Part shown: in pieces, positions 28,882-37,549 of the stretch | Layout: each line of letters starts with the position of its first letter | Position numbering within the stretch: the stretch's first letter is position 1 | Origin: Clostridium sp. CAG:413 | GTDB taxonomy: Bacteria; Bacillota; Clostridia; Oscillospirales; Acutalibacteraceae | Reading direction: 5' to 3' | Length of the DNA stretch: 48,368 nucleotides | Assembly: GCA_000431775.1 (NCBI GenBank) | Contig: FR888177.1 | Coordinates: 34,918 to 83,285, forward strand | Notes under the pieces: generated by a model | The model's input: only the letters and a program-made list of their open reading frames with translations | Database searches by the model: none | What the model was told of the DNA's origin: nothing | Translations under genes and position numbers: made by a program

Positions 28882-29478
28882 TTACAGCCCCATGCTGATA
28901 TACAGACCCGAGTTCTCCTCGAACCACTTGGTCTGCTGCTTCAGGCGGCTGTCGAGAGTATCGTCCACGAGCAGTGACTGCCCGTCACTGCGCCCTTTAA
29001 GCCCGCCGATGGCGATCGAAGCATCCTCTTTGACCTCTGCCGACGGGAATTCGGCGAGCAGAGCCGCTTGATACTTCATATCCTCCGGGCGCATGAGCAG
29101 CGTGAAGCTGCCGTCAAACTCGGCGGCTATACGCTTTGCGCTGCCGAGCAGGAACGCTTCATAATCCCCGCTCTCGGTGAATTTCTTCAGCCTCTCGGCA
29201 ACGCCCGAGAGCACCTGCTGCTCGATCTCGCCCCTGCGGGCAAAGACCTGCTTGCGGTACTCGGCGGAGGTGTCGGAGATACGGCGACCCGCTTCGAGCT
29301 TCACACGGGCGGATCTGACCCGATAATATTCATCGGCCGATTTCTTGGCGGCAAGCTCCAACTGCCTCCTCTCCCCGGCAAGGATATCCCGGGTCTCGGC
29401 GTCGAGCTTCGCCTTCTTTTCATCGGCAACGTCGGTTATTGACTTTATAAATCCGTTTATCTTGCTTTGCTGGATCAT
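28882..29478 (-). CDS. V-type ATPase subunit E (peripheral stalk)
   Basis: 198 residues. The N-terminal half is a charged helix (ADEKKAKLDAETRDILAGERRQ) and the C-terminal half a small globular domain (KYQAALLAEFPSAEVKEDASIAIGGLKGR), the layout of subunit E, which forms the outer stalk with the G/H-type subunit. It lies 12 bases after subunit F and 18 before A. Confidence 0.88.
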   Translation of the reverse strand: MIQQSKINGFIKSITDVADEKKAKLDAETRDILAGERRQLELAAKKSADEYYRVRSARVKLEAGRRISDTSAEYRKQVFARRGEIEQQVLSGVAERLKKFTESGDYEAFLLGSAKRIAAEFDGSFTLLMRPEDMKYQAALLAEFPSAEVKEDASIAIGGLKGRSDGQSLLVDDTLDSRLKQQTKWFEENSGLYISMGL

Positions 29479-29490
29479 TATCTCACCGCC

Positions 29491-29796
29491 TTAGATCTTA
29501 ATTCCTATAGCTTCGTGGACATAGTGCATGACGTCGTCGGAGCATTTATCGTCCTTCGAGCCGGGCACGGTCACCACGAGCGGGCGGCTCCTGCCGAGCT
29601 TCAGCTCGTCAAGAGTCTGCCTGCAAGCCGAGGCAAGGCTCTCGGTGATAAGGATTATCCCGACCGTCTCATCCTCGATGCATTTCTTAATTTCGGCTTC
29701 AGCCTGCTCCGCCGTCTCGGCAAGCACGCCCTCAACTCCCGCGAGGCGCATACCCGTCAGGGCGTCGTGGCTGTCGCTTATCAGCATAAATCTCAT
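29491..29796 (-). CDS. V-type ATPase subunit F
   Basis: 101 residues. MRFMLISDSHDALTGMRLAGVEGV and IILITESLASACRQTLDEL form the alpha/beta fold of subunit F, which binds the rotor subunit D. Three bases separate it from the end of subunit K, so the two are tightly coupled. Confidence 0.92.
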   Translation of the reverse strand: MRFMLISDSHDALTGMRLAGVEGVLAETAEQAEAEIKKCIEDETVGIILITESLASACRQTLDELKLGRSRPLVVTVPGSKDDKCSDDVMHYVHEAIGIKI

Positions 29797-29799
29797 GGC

Positions 29800-30297
29800 T
29801 TATTGGAGGGTCGGGAGGATCATCAGGAACGCGATGATGAAGCCGTAGATCGCGACCGCTTCGCCGAGGGCGACGAAGATCATTGCCTTACCGAAGGACT
29901 TGGGATCCTCTGCGACCGCGCCGATAGCCGCCGGTGCGCCGGAGGCAAGGGCGATACCTGCGCCGATAGCTGCAAGGCCGATAGCAAGCGCCGCGCCGAT
30001 GAAGCTCAGACCCTGGGCGATGCCGCCGTCGGAATCGCCGCTGTCGTCCGCCTTGGCAGCTTCCGTATCGGTAACCACCGCGTCGGAGGGAGATGCAGCG
30101 ACCTCGTTGTTATCCGCAAAGGCGACTGCCATGCAGGAGAAGCAGATGATGAGCGAAAGGGCGAGCACGAGCACATGCCTGCCGAAAGCCTTTTTGCCGC
30201 TGTGGGTCTTATCCATGCAGCGTATTGCGGCAACGACTGCGAGCACAAGGGCGAGAAGGGGGAGAATAACGCAAAGAGCAATAGTTAAAGCTGACAT
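29800..30297 (-). CDS. V-type ATPase subunit K (membrane ring proteolipid)
   Basis: 165 residues, four hydrophobic segments (about 3-24, 42-62, 92-118, 136-162). The C-terminal pair is a standard c-type hairpin: GLAAIGAGIALASGAPAAIGAVAEDP and the ion-carrying glutamate in FVALGEAVAIYGF (Glu146). The N-terminal pair has no acidic site and is followed by a polar, Asp-rich stretch (63-91) after AVAFADNN, which looks like a signal-peptide end. Clostridial K subunits often have this shape. The ring therefore probably has one ion site per polypeptide. Confidence 0.92.
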   Translation of the reverse strand: MSALTIALCVILPLLALVLAVVAAIRCMDKTHSGKKAFGRHVLVLALSLIICFSCMAVAFADNNEVAASPSDAVVTDTEAAKADDSGDSDGGIAQGLSFIGAALAIGLAAIGAGIALASGAPAAIGAVAEDPKSFGKAMIFVALGEAVAIYGFIIAFLMILPTLQ

Positions 30298-30321
30298 TTC
30301 AAAAATCTCCTTTATGTTTGA

Positions 30322-32244
30322 TTATTTATCATCGCCGATTTTAACGGGATTGAAAGGAATTCCGTCGCCGTCGTAGAATCGGCTGAATATTTCGTAGAAG
30401 TTAAGTCTCAATACCTGAATGCCGACCAGCAGACCCTCAAGGGCAATGACAAAGATGTTGCCGAAGGTCATTATGATGACCGAGCCGACTCCGCTGCCGA
30501 CTATGCCGGCGAGCGAGGAGAAGGTCATCATCATGCAGGCGTGGATAAGCACGAACGCGCCGACACGCAGGAAGCTCAGGGTATTGGACATATAGCTCAG
30601 TATGACTTCAAACAGCTCGAAGAAATTCTCGATAATGAAGTCCGAGACGCTCTCGTGCTCCGGCTTCCTGCCGTTCACAAGGCTGCCGAGCGGCTCTTTG
30701 AAGAAGATGAGCACTATCGGTATCAGTATGCCGCAGATCGCAAGCAGCTTTGTGTTCAGCCCGAGCTTCATAAACATATTGACCAGCAGCAGTATCAGCG
30801 AGGAATAGAGCGCGATGCCGCTCAGTCCGTTGTGGCTGAAGAGCGCCGAGCCGATATCCCTTTTTTTGATGCTTGAGGCGACGTTGAAGAGCATTGATAT
30901 GATTATGACCGCAACGCCTATCACTATCGCGCCGATGATGAAATTCAGCGCCGAGGACATGATATCTATCGGCTTGCTTGCGAAGCCGATAGCGTGATAA
31001 AGCGGGTCGAGCAGCTCCTCGTTGCCGAACACGCTGCCGAAGATCGTGCCGAAGATCATGCCGCTGATGCCGCAGGGGATAAGGATCTTGCCGAGCCCCA
31101 TTCCCTTTAGCTTATACATCAGGAATCCCACTATCGCAAGCACAAATCCCTGACCGAGATCGGCGAACATGATGCCGTAGAGCAGCGTATAAACGACCGC
31201 CACAAGCGGGGTCGGGTCGATCTCATTGTAGGACGGCACGCCGTATATCTCGGTGAAGAATTTGAACGCTCTTGTGAGCGGCGAATTCTTCATCTTGGTG
31301 GGCGGGGTCAGCTTCTTGACATCCTTGGGATGCGCCGCCTCGACCTCGACCTCCTCTATCTCCGAGAGCTGAGCCACAAGCTCCTTGCAGCGGCTCCTCG
31401 GCACCCAGCCGGCGAAGAAAAAGCTGCTGTGATACTTTGCGGCGTATTTCCTGATATCAAACAGGTCGCTCAGGGTCTTTATCTTTGAATAATAAAGCTC
31501 GAATTTCTCGATGTTATCCTCAAAGTAGATATCGTCGCTGTCGTCTATCTTCTTCTTGCTCTCCTCCATGAGGGCAAGCTCCTTACGCAGCTCCTCAAGG
31601 GTCTGCGCCGGGGTGCCGTTGAAGGTGGGCAGCCTCAGCCGCTCAAAGAAGAGAGAGGCATAGACTCTGTCCGCCTCGGCGGCCTTGGCAACGGGGGTGA
31701 CATACATTCCCCAATAGCCAACGTCGTCGCTCGAGTCGGGGTAGAATATCGAGCCGATATCCTTATTGTATCGCTTCAGCTTCTCGAAGCCGTCAAAGGG
31801 CAGCCTGCCGAAACGGACTCTTATGTAATCGCAGTTAAAGGCGTCGTCAAGGTCGATATCAAGATGCTCAAAGTGCGAGAGCATCTCAATTGAACGCTTG
31901 GTCTCCTCTATCTTGGCATCCACAAGCCCGTCGTGATCCTTTATCGTCTTTATCGTCTCATAAAGCTCGTCGATCTTTCTGTTCGCCTCGTCGAGGTCGA
32001 CGGAGTCGCAGTCCTTTGTGTACTTCGGGGTCTTGCCGAAGTGAGAGAATATCTCACGGATCTTCATAAGCGAAAACGAGTAAGGATTCTCCTCGCTGAG
32101 GTAGGAATAGCCCTCAGAATCGCCGATGAAGCCCGAGGCGTTCTCGGGCTGGAAGCAGCCGCTCTGGGCACACACCCGTATGACCCTGTCGAGACTCTCG
32201 TAGGGGCCGAGTATGGTCAGAAGCCTGATCCTTTCAACAGCCAT
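30322..32244 (-). CDS. V-type ATPase subunit I (membrane stator)
   Basis: 640 residues. The N-terminal half (about 1-340) is a cytoplasmic, coiled-coil-containing arm; the C-terminal half has about seven membrane helices, starting near YTLLYGIMFADLGQGFVLAIVGF and including GLSGIALYSSLILLLVNMF and VGAFVLIHACMMMTF. This is the a/I subunit, which forms the ion half-channels next to the K ring. It lies between C and K in the operon. Confidence 0.95.
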   Translation of the reverse strand: MAVERIRLLTILGPYESLDRVIRVCAQSGCFQPENASGFIGDSEGYSYLSEENPYSFSLMKIREIFSHFGKTPKYTKDCDSVDLDEANRKIDELYETIKTIKDHDGLVDAKIEETKRSIEMLSHFEHLDIDLDDAFNCDYIRVRFGRLPFDGFEKLKRYNKDIGSIFYPDSSDDVGYWGMYVTPVAKAAEADRVYASLFFERLRLPTFNGTPAQTLEELRKELALMEESKKKIDDSDDIYFEDNIEKFELYYSKIKTLSDLFDIRKYAAKYHSSFFFAGWVPRSRCKELVAQLSEIEEVEVEAAHPKDVKKLTPPTKMKNSPLTRAFKFFTEIYGVPSYNEIDPTPLVAVVYTLLYGIMFADLGQGFVLAIVGFLMYKLKGMGLGKILIPCGISGMIFGTIFGSVFGNEELLDPLYHAIGFASKPIDIMSSALNFIIGAIVIGVAVIIISMLFNVASSIKKRDIGSALFSHNGLSGIALYSSLILLLVNMFMKLGLNTKLLAICGILIPIVLIFFKEPLGSLVNGRKPEHESVSDFIIENFFELFEVILSYMSNTLSFLRVGAFVLIHACMMMTFSSLAGIVGSGVGSVIIMTFGNIFVIALEGLLVGIQVLRLNFYEIFSRFYDGDGIPFNPVKIGDDK

Positions 32245-32281
32245 TTGTTCACGCTCCTTATAGTAATGATGCTTTTATGTG

Positions 32282-33298
32282 TCACAAAAGTATGAGGTCA
32301 GCCATTATCTCGTCCTGGGGCAGCTTATAGGTGATGCCCTCGGCGATCTTTATCAGATTGTCGCATTCATCCTGAAACAGCCTCAGATATGAGGCGAGTA
32401 CGATTATCGGGTCGGTCGAGAAATGCATATGGCGGATATCCTTGACCGCCGCCGCTTTCTCCTTAAAAAGCTCAAGGTCGTGCGTGCCGAACCGCGCTAT
32501 CCTCGGCGCATAGCCCGAGGCGCTGAATTCCGTCAGCGCCTGATCGGCGGTCTTGGCGGTGATTATCCGCTCCCATGTCGCCGAATTCATCACGCAGCGG
32601 TAGCCCACAAGGGCGGTTCGCAGGCTCATCTCACTCATGCCGTAGTATTTCTTTGCCCTGTATACGGTCAGGAAATCCGTCAGCTCGATGCGGGTCTTGA
32701 TGCTCTCCTCGAGCACCTTCGCCGTCTCCGCGCCGTAGGAATGCTTTATCTCCGCGAACGCCAGCTTGTATTTTATCTTGCTGAGCACTGTTTCGATAAG
32801 CGAGATGTCGAATTTCTCGCCCGCATTCTTCGGCAGGGCGGGCACGAGCTTCGCGTACTTTGTCTTTGACAGATACCTGCCCAGCTCTGCGGGGTCTTTG
32901 ATCTTAAAGAGCTTCGCAAGGTCGAGCTTTGTGCCCGTTCTGAGCTCCGGCACACGCTTCAATATCATCTTCTCGGGCGTGCCGAGCGACAGGTTGATTA
33001 TGTAATCGAGCACATAATCGTTCTCAAGGCCAAGCGCGATATAGCGATAGATATGGTTGCCCGCGTCGCTCTCGGAGCTGCACAGCTTCCTCGCCGTGCC
33101 GTAAAAAGCGCTCCTTACCGCGCCCTCAAAGACCGCTCTCGATATATCCCTGCGCCCCGCTGCGCCGTCAAAATAGGCGGCAAAATTGCTGTTGCCGCTC
33201 AGATACGACGCCGCCTCGCCGAGGCTCGACAGCCCCGTGAGCGCTTCATAATCCTTAACGGTCAGACGGCTTCCGTATTTCGCTCTGACTCTCGTCAT
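32282..33298 (-). CDS. V-type ATPase subunit C (V0D/AC39 type)
   Basis: 338 residues from ATG 33298. The helical protein (VRAKYGSRL, DYEAL, GLENDYVLDYIINLS, ITAKTADQAL) is the funnel-shaped subunit linking rotor and membrane ring. The ATG has no ribosome site. Upstream in frame the codons read INNKASNAV, which continues the expected N-terminus, and GGGAGG (minus strand, 33339-33334) stands 8 bases before an ATC at 33325. Translation may therefore start at a non-AUG ATC, nine codons upstream. Confidence 0.9.
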   Translation of the reverse strand: MTRVRAKYGSRLTVKDYEALTGLSSLGEAASYLSGNSNFAAYFDGAAGRRDISRAVFEGAVRSAFYGTARKLCSSESDAGNHIYRYIALGLENDYVLDYIINLSLGTPEKMILKRVPELRTGTKLDLAKLFKIKDPAELGRYLSKTKYAKLVPALPKNAGEKFDISLIETVLSKIKYKLAFAEIKHSYGAETAKVLEESIKTRIELTDFLTVYRAKKYYGMSEMSLRTALVGYRCVMNSATWERIITAKTADQALTEFSASGYAPRIARFGTHDLELFKEKAAAVKDIRHMHFSTDPIIVLASYLRLFQDECDNLIKIAEGITYKLPQDEIMADLILL

Positions 33299-33362
33299 GA
33301 CCGCATTTGACGCTTTGTTATTGATCTCAGCCGCCTCCCTTCGATTTCTCGGAGGATATCAG

Positions 33363-33713
33363 TCAGTCCTCCAGCACACGGCTATATATCTGCCCTATCC
33401 ACTGCTCGGTCTTCTCCGCCGCCGTGCGGTCAAACTCCGCAATGTTTTTCTTAGCTGCGGCCTGCGCCGCCTTTATCAGGCGCTCGGCGTTCTCATTCTC
33501 TCTTTTTTCGAGCGCGTCGAGGCGATCCTGCGCCAGCTTGATATGCTTTGCGTTTATCTCATCCTTGGCATTCTCGAGCGCCTTCCTCTCCTCGTCACGC
33601 TTCTTGAGCGAGTCGGAAACTATGGCTCTCTGCTTAGCGTCAAAGTCTATCAGATTCTTGATGACCTTGCCGAGATCGTCGGATTCAGCGCCGACGGCAT
33701 TGTTTTTTGCCAT
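33363..33713 (-). CDS. V-type ATPase G/H-like peripheral stalk subunit
   Basis: 116 residues, almost all charged amphipathic helix (KRDEERKALENAKDEINAKHIKL, DRLDALEKRENENAERLIKAAQAAAKK), with no cysteine and no membrane segment. By position as first gene of the operon and by shape it is the partner of subunit E in the outer stalk. Sequence identity of this subunit is always low, so the call rests on context. AAGGAAGGTG precedes the ATG. Confidence 0.75.
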   Translation of the reverse strand: MAKNNAVGAESDDLGKVIKNLIDFDAKQRAIVSDSLKKRDEERKALENAKDEINAKHIKLAQDRLDALEKRENENAERLIKAAQAAAKKNIAEFDRTAAEKTEQWIGQIYSRVLED

Positions 33714-33739
33714 GAAAACACCTTCCTTCTTATCCCGAT

Positions 33740-33768
33740 ATTATATTACTTTAATATTTCAAAATCAA
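33740..33768 (-). promoter_or_regulatory. Promoter of the V-ATPase operon
   Basis: On the minus strand TTGATT (33768-33763), 17 bases, TATAAT (33745-33740), 27 bases before the first gene's ATG at 33713. A -10 this good close to the start fits one transcript for all nine genes. Confidence 0.75.
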
Positions 33769-33822
33769 GCGAAAAACGGTAACAAAACGGTTACGAATGT
33801 AACAGAAAGAAGCCGGAAAAGC

Positions 33823-33846
33823 AAAAGAGCGCACAAAAGTGCGCTC
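33823..33846 (-). terminator. Terminator of the Gln/Asn-rich small gene
   Basis: GAGCGCAC (33827-33834) pairs with GTGCGCTC (33839-33846) over AAAA; on the minus strand TTTTGC follows. It lies 23 bases after the stop of the small gene at 33869. Confidence 0.75.
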
Positions 33847-33868
33847 CCCTGTGCAGGATCGGTTATGC

Positions 33869-33985
33869 TCAGAAGTTCTCTCTGTTCTTCTTATTCTGCT
33901 GCTGATTCTGCTTCTTGTTCTGCTGCTGATTCTGCTGATTCTGCTGGTTCTGCTGCTGATTCTGCTGCTGATTATTCTTTTCCAT
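33869..33985 (-). CDS. Gln/Asn-rich 38-residue protein
   Basis: MEKNN is followed by repeated QQQN/QQN units and a Lys-Asn end (KKNRENF), with no hydrophobic core. A clear AGAAAGGA lies about 8 bases before the ATG at 33985 and a terminator follows, so the gene is probably real; an in-frame extension to 34054 has no ribosome site. The composition resembles small acid-soluble or coat-associated spore proteins of clostridia. Upstream, CATACTA (minus strand, 34050-34044) looks like the -10 of forespore sigma factors, at a distance that leaves a leader of about 50 bases. Spore function is inference only. Confidence 0.6.
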   Translation of the reverse strand: MEKNNQQQNQQQNQQNQQNQQQNKKQNQQQNKKNRENF

Positions 33986-34073
33986 GTTTTGTATCCTTTC
34001 TCCCACCGCTCGGGCGGAATTGCTTTGGGCTGCTGCCCGATGATAGTATGCCACGTTTTGCCCGTCTTACTTA

Positions 34074-34102
34074 TTGACAAAAATTTTTTCTGATGATAAA
34101 AT
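34074..34102 (+). promoter_or_regulatory. Promoter of galM
   Basis: TTGACA (34074-34079), 17 bases, TAAAAT (34097-34102): a perfect -35 and near-perfect -10. The leader to the start at 34177 is about 65 bases. Confidence 0.82.
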
Positions 34103-34176
34103 ATCTTTAACAAATGATATCTCCGTGGGACGGATATATTAATGTATAAAAATTAACAATGAAAAGGGACGGAATA

Positions 34177-35211
34177 ATGATAGTCAGAAATTCTTTCGGC
34201 GTTACCGCCGACGGCAGGCAGGTCGATATATTCACTCTCAGGAATTCGAGCGAAACGTCGGTGGATATCATCACCTACGGCGCCACGATAAACAGCATCC
34301 TTGTGCCCGACAGGGACGGCAAATTCGCAGATGTGCTCGTCGGCTTCGACGCGGTCGAGGGGCACGAGAAATACTCCGATTATGAGGGCATGACCGTCGG
34401 CAGATACGCAAACCGCATCGCAAACGGCAGCTTCACAATAGACGGCGTTAAATATGAGGTCGAGAAAAATGAAAACGGCGTCACCTGCCTCCACGGCGGC
34501 GCCGAGCTTTCGCACGCCGTATGGAAGCCTCTCATCGCCGACGACAACTGCCTCGAAATGAGCTATCACAGCCCCGACGGCGCTATGGGCTTCCCCGGCA
34601 ACGTCGATTTCAAGGTGACCTTCACCCTCTTTGAGGATAACTCGCTGAAGATAGATTATTACGCCGTCAGCGATAAAAAGACGGTCATAAATATGACAAA
34701 TCACGCTTATTTCAACCTTGCGGGCGAGGGCGATATCCTCGGCCACGAGCTGATGATAAACGCCGACGCCTTCACCCCGACCGACGAGCGCAGCATCCCG
34801 ACCGGCGAGATACGCCCCGTCGAGGGCACGGCCTTTGATTTCAGGCAGCCGAAGCTCATCGGCAGGGATATAGCTCAGGACGACCCGCAGCTCATCAAGG
34901 ACAGGGGCTATGACCACAACTTCTGCCTGAGCGAGGGAGACGGCCCCGCGGCGGCGGCATACGACCCGTCGAGCGGCAGGCAGCTTGAGGTGTTCACCGA
35001 CCTTTGCGGCGTTCAGCTCTACACGGGCAACTTCCTTGACGGCACAAAGCCCGGCAAGCAGGGCAAGCCGCTGATAAAGCACGCAGGCTTCTGCCTCGAG
35101 ACTCAGTTCTACCCCAACACTCCGAATATGCCCGAATTCCCGCAGTGCACCGTCGACGCGGGAGAGAGCTTCAGGAGCACCACGGTGTTCAAATTCTCGG
35201 TCAGAAAGTGA
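34177..35211 (+). CDS. galM: Aldose 1-epimerase (mutarotase)
   Basis: It interconverts alpha and beta anomers of hexoses such as galactose. The start MIVRNSFGVTADGRQVDIFTL is followed by ITYGATINSILVPDRDG, YEGMTVGRYANRIANG, LHGG and the catalytic histidine in NMTNHAYFNLAGEG, with GVQLYTGNF and PQFP-like ends. 344 residues from ATG 34177, chosen because AGGGACGGA precedes it; the ATG at 34159 has no ribosome site. It is a single-gene transcription unit by its own promoter. The galactosidase 10 kb upstream could supply its substrate. Confidence 0.93.
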   Translation: MIVRNSFGVTADGRQVDIFTLRNSSETSVDIITYGATINSILVPDRDGKFADVLVGFDAVEGHEKYSDYEGMTVGRYANRIANGSFTIDGVKYEVEKNENGVTCLHGGAELSHAVWKPLIADDNCLEMSYHSPDGAMGFPGNVDFKVTFTLFEDNSLKIDYYAVSDKKTVINMTNHAYFNLAGEGDILGHELMINADAFTPTDERSIPTGEIRPVEGTAFDFRQPKLIGRDIAQDDPQLIKDRGYDHNFCLSEGDGPAAAAYDPSSGRQLEVFTDLCGVQLYTGNFLDGTKPGKQGKPLIKHAGFCLETQFYPNTPNMPEFPQCTVDAGESFRSTTVFKFSVRK

Positions 35212-35262
35212 GTTTGTAACAAATTATTTTTTCCTCATTCACAGAATTGTTAAAAAATAGTG

Positions 35263-35268
35263 TATAAT
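35263..35268 (+). promoter_or_regulatory. -10 element of the two-component operon
   Basis: TATAAT preceded directly by TG. The -35 region is poor, but TTCACA (35238) and GTTAAA (35249) are 11 bases apart upstream, which would suit an activated promoter. Confidence 0.55.
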
Positions 35269-35279
35269 TTAAGATGTAA

Positions 35280-35319
35280 CCTCGATTCCGAGACCTCGGA
35301 GTCAAAAATGCGAGGAGGG
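35280..35319 (+). promoter_or_regulatory. Leader hairpin that can pair with the ribosome site
   Basis: CCTCG (35280-35284) can pair with CGAGG (35311-35315), the first half of the ribosome site GAGGAGGG of the response regulator gene. An inner hairpin GATTCCGA with TCGGAGTC (one G-U pair) stacks inside. The ribosome site would be partly hidden in this fold. Confidence 0.5.
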
Positions 35320-35324
35320 TCACT

Positions 35325-36014
35325 ATGGCAGCGGAAAAAATTCTCGTCGTTGACGATGACAACAACATTTGCGAATTACTTCGCCTTTATCTTGAAAAAG
35401 AGGGCTACGAGGTAACGATAGCTCATAACGGAGCGGACGCGGTCAAGCTCTTCCAGGAGATATCGCCCAACCTCATGCTGCTCGATATCATGCTTCCCGT
35501 GCTCGACGGCTGGCAGGTCTGCCGCGAGGTCAGGAAGTTCTCCGACAAGCCGATAATCATGCTCACCGCCAAGGGCGAGACCTTTGATAAGGTGCTCGGC
35601 TTTGAGCTGGGCGCGGACGACTATGTTGTCAAGCCCTTTGACGCCAAGGAAGTTATGGCGAGGGTCAAGGCAGTCCTGCGCCGCAGCGGCGCGGGCGCGG
35701 ACACGGCGGTCAAGGAGGTCCACTATGACAAGCTCACCATCAACCTGACGAATTACGAGCTGATAGTTGACGGCAAGCGTATAGACACCCCGCCCAAAGA
35801 GCTGGAGCTCATCTATCACCTTGCAAGCAACCCCAACAGGGTCTTTACCCGCGATCAGCTCCTTGACGAGGTCTGGGGCTTCGATTACTACGGCGATTCG
35901 AGGACGGTCGACGTCCATGTCAAGCGCCTTAGAGCGAAGCTCGAGGGAGTCTCCGACAAATGGGAGCTCAAGACCGTTTGGAGCGTCGGCTACAAGTTTG
36001 CGACCAAGGACTGA
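35325..36014 (+). CDS. OmpR/PhoB-family response regulator
   Basis: 229 residues. The receiver domain (1-120) has the acidic pocket VVDDDNN, the phospho-acceptor aspartate in LLDIMLPV (Asp54), and lysine in VKPFD. The C-terminal winged helix (about 130-228) is OmpR-type (PPKELELIYHLASNP, SRTVDVHVKRLRAKL). It is followed by its kinase gene, starting 21 bases after the stop. The 11-bp-periodic sites in front of htrA are a fitting target. Confidence 0.95.
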   Translation: MAAEKILVVDDDNNICELLRLYLEKEGYEVTIAHNGADAVKLFQEISPNLMLLDIMLPVLDGWQVCREVRKFSDKPIIMLTAKGETFDKVLGFELGADDYVVKPFDAKEVMARVKAVLRRSGAGADTAVKEVHYDKLTINLTNYELIVDGKRIDTPPKELELIYHLASNPNRVFTRDQLLDEVWGFDYYGDSRTVDVHVKRLRAKLEGVSDKWELKTVWSVGYKFATKD

Positions 36015-36034
36015 GTCGGTTAGTAGGTGTTACC

Positions 36035-37531
36035 GTGTCAAGTAAAAAGAGAAGATATTCCGGTCTTTTCCGCAAATATTTTGTAATAACGATTTCAATA
36101 ATTCTTGCAAGCTTCGTCTTTATCGGCGGAGCTCTGCTTCTTTTAGTGTCAAAGCTCTGGATGGATGAGAAGCTCGAGCTGCTCTCTGAGAACACCGTCA
36201 ATGTTGCCGACAACGCAAGGGACGTGCTCCAATCCGACTACCTCGGTCAGAGCGGCAGAGCCTCGGTCATACTTATCTGCAACACCCTGCTCCAGACCTC
36301 CAACGCCGTCAACGCCGACATCTTTATCACCGGTCTCGACGGCCACGTTGCCTATTGCAAGGACGTGCTGCAATCCGACATGGCGCTCTACACAGGCAAC
36401 TGCATCGTGCATAATAAGTATCAGATTCCCGATGATATATTAAAGAGCGTGCTCAGCGGTCAGAAGTATTCGACGGCGGGCGACATGAACGGTATGCTCG
36501 GCGATATCCACTTCATCGTCGGCGTCCCCCTGCAGGTGGACGGCCAGACCGTCGGCGCGGTGTTCTCCACTCAGCCGATAGTCAACGGACTCACCCCCTA
36601 TATCGCCGCCATATTCAAGATGTTCTTTATCGCTTCGCTCTTTGCATTCACTATAGCCTTTATCTGCGTCTACTTCGTCTCCTACCGCCTGACAAAACCC
36701 CTGCGCGAGATGTCCGCCGCAACAACTCAGTATGCGAACGGCGACTTCTCAAAGAGGATAACCGTCAAGCGCTCCAAGCTCTTCGGCGAGAGCGAGATAG
36801 ACGAGCTGGCGGACGCCTTCAACACAATGGCTCAGGCGCTGGCGACGCTCGAAATGTCACGCCGCAGCTTCGTTGCGAACGTGTCGCATGAGTTAAAGAC
36901 CCCGATGACCACGATAGGCGGCTTCATCGACGGCATCCTCGACGGCACGATCTCCCCCGACAAGCAGAGCCACTATCTGCAAATAGTCTCCGACGAAGTC
37001 AAGCGCCTCTCAAGGCTCGTGACGGGTATGCTCAATATGAGCAAGCTGGAGGCGGGTGAGCTTGACTTAAAGCCCGTCAAATTCGATATCTCCGAGATGA
37101 TATTCCAGACCCTGCTCGGGTTTGAGCAGCTCATTGACAACAAGCATATCGAGATAAGAGGGCTCGACACCCTGCAGAGCAACGAGGTCGTCGCCGACCG
37201 CGACATGATAAATCAGGTCGTGTATAACCTTATCGACAATGCGGTCAAATTCACTCAGGACGGCGGCTATATCGAGGTCTCGTCAAAATCCGACGCCGAG
37301 AAGGTCATAGTCAAGATCCGCAACAGCGGCCGCGGCATTCCGAGTGAGGAGATAGACAAGATATTCGAGCGCTTCTACAAGGTCGACAAATCCCGCAGCT
37401 ACGACGTCAAGGGCGCGGGCATGGGGCTTTACCTCGTCAAGACGATGGTCGAGCTGCACGGCGGCCAGATAACGGCAAGAAGCGTGCCCGGCGAATTCGC
37501 CGAATTTATATTCACTTTGCCCCTCAATTAA
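36035..37531 (+). CDS. Sensor histidine kinase
   Basis: 498 residues from GTG 36035. Two membrane helices (about 15-40 and 195-220) bracket an extracellular sensor domain; a HAMP domain follows (SYRLTKPLREMSAAT), then the phospho-acceptor box RRSFVANVSHELKTPMTT (His285) and a HATPase domain (NLIDNAVKFTQDGG, GAGMGLYLVK). It has no extra PAS domain. The longer frame from 35960 overlaps the regulator gene and begins with residues unlike a kinase N-terminus, so the GTG is preferred although its ribosome site is weak (TAGGTG). Confidence 0.92.
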   Translation: MSSKKRRYSGLFRKYFVITISIILASFVFIGGALLLLVSKLWMDEKLELLSENTVNVADNARDVLQSDYLGQSGRASVILICNTLLQTSNAVNADIFITGLDGHVAYCKDVLQSDMALYTGNCIVHNKYQIPDDILKSVLSGQKYSTAGDMNGMLGDIHFIVGVPLQVDGQTVGAVFSTQPIVNGLTPYIAAIFKMFFIASLFAFTIAFICVYFVSYRLTKPLREMSAATTQYANGDFSKRITVKRSKLFGESEIDELADAFNTMAQALATLEMSRRSFVANVSHELKTPMTTIGGFIDGILDGTISPDKQSHYLQIVSDEVKRLSRLVTGMLNMSKLEAGELDLKPVKFDISEMIFQTLLGFEQLIDNKHIEIRGLDTLQSNEVVADRDMINQVVYNLIDNAVKFTQDGGYIEVSSKSDAEKVIVKIRNSGRGIPSEEIDKIFERFYKVDKSRSYDVKGAGMGLYLVKTMVELHGGQITARSVPGEFAEFIFTLPLN

Positions 37532-37549
37532 CAAAATAAACCAACTTTT

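Noticed and set aside
33890..33975. CRISPR-like short repeats (CTGCTGATTCTG)
   Set aside because: These are codon repeats of the Gln/Asn-rich protein with no spacers; no CRISPR array or cas gene is in the window.
33839..34093. Leu/Ile-rich apparent membrane protein on the plus strand
   Set aside because: It is the antisense reading of the CAG/AAC repeats of the Gln/Asn-rich gene; the minus strand has ribosome site and terminator.
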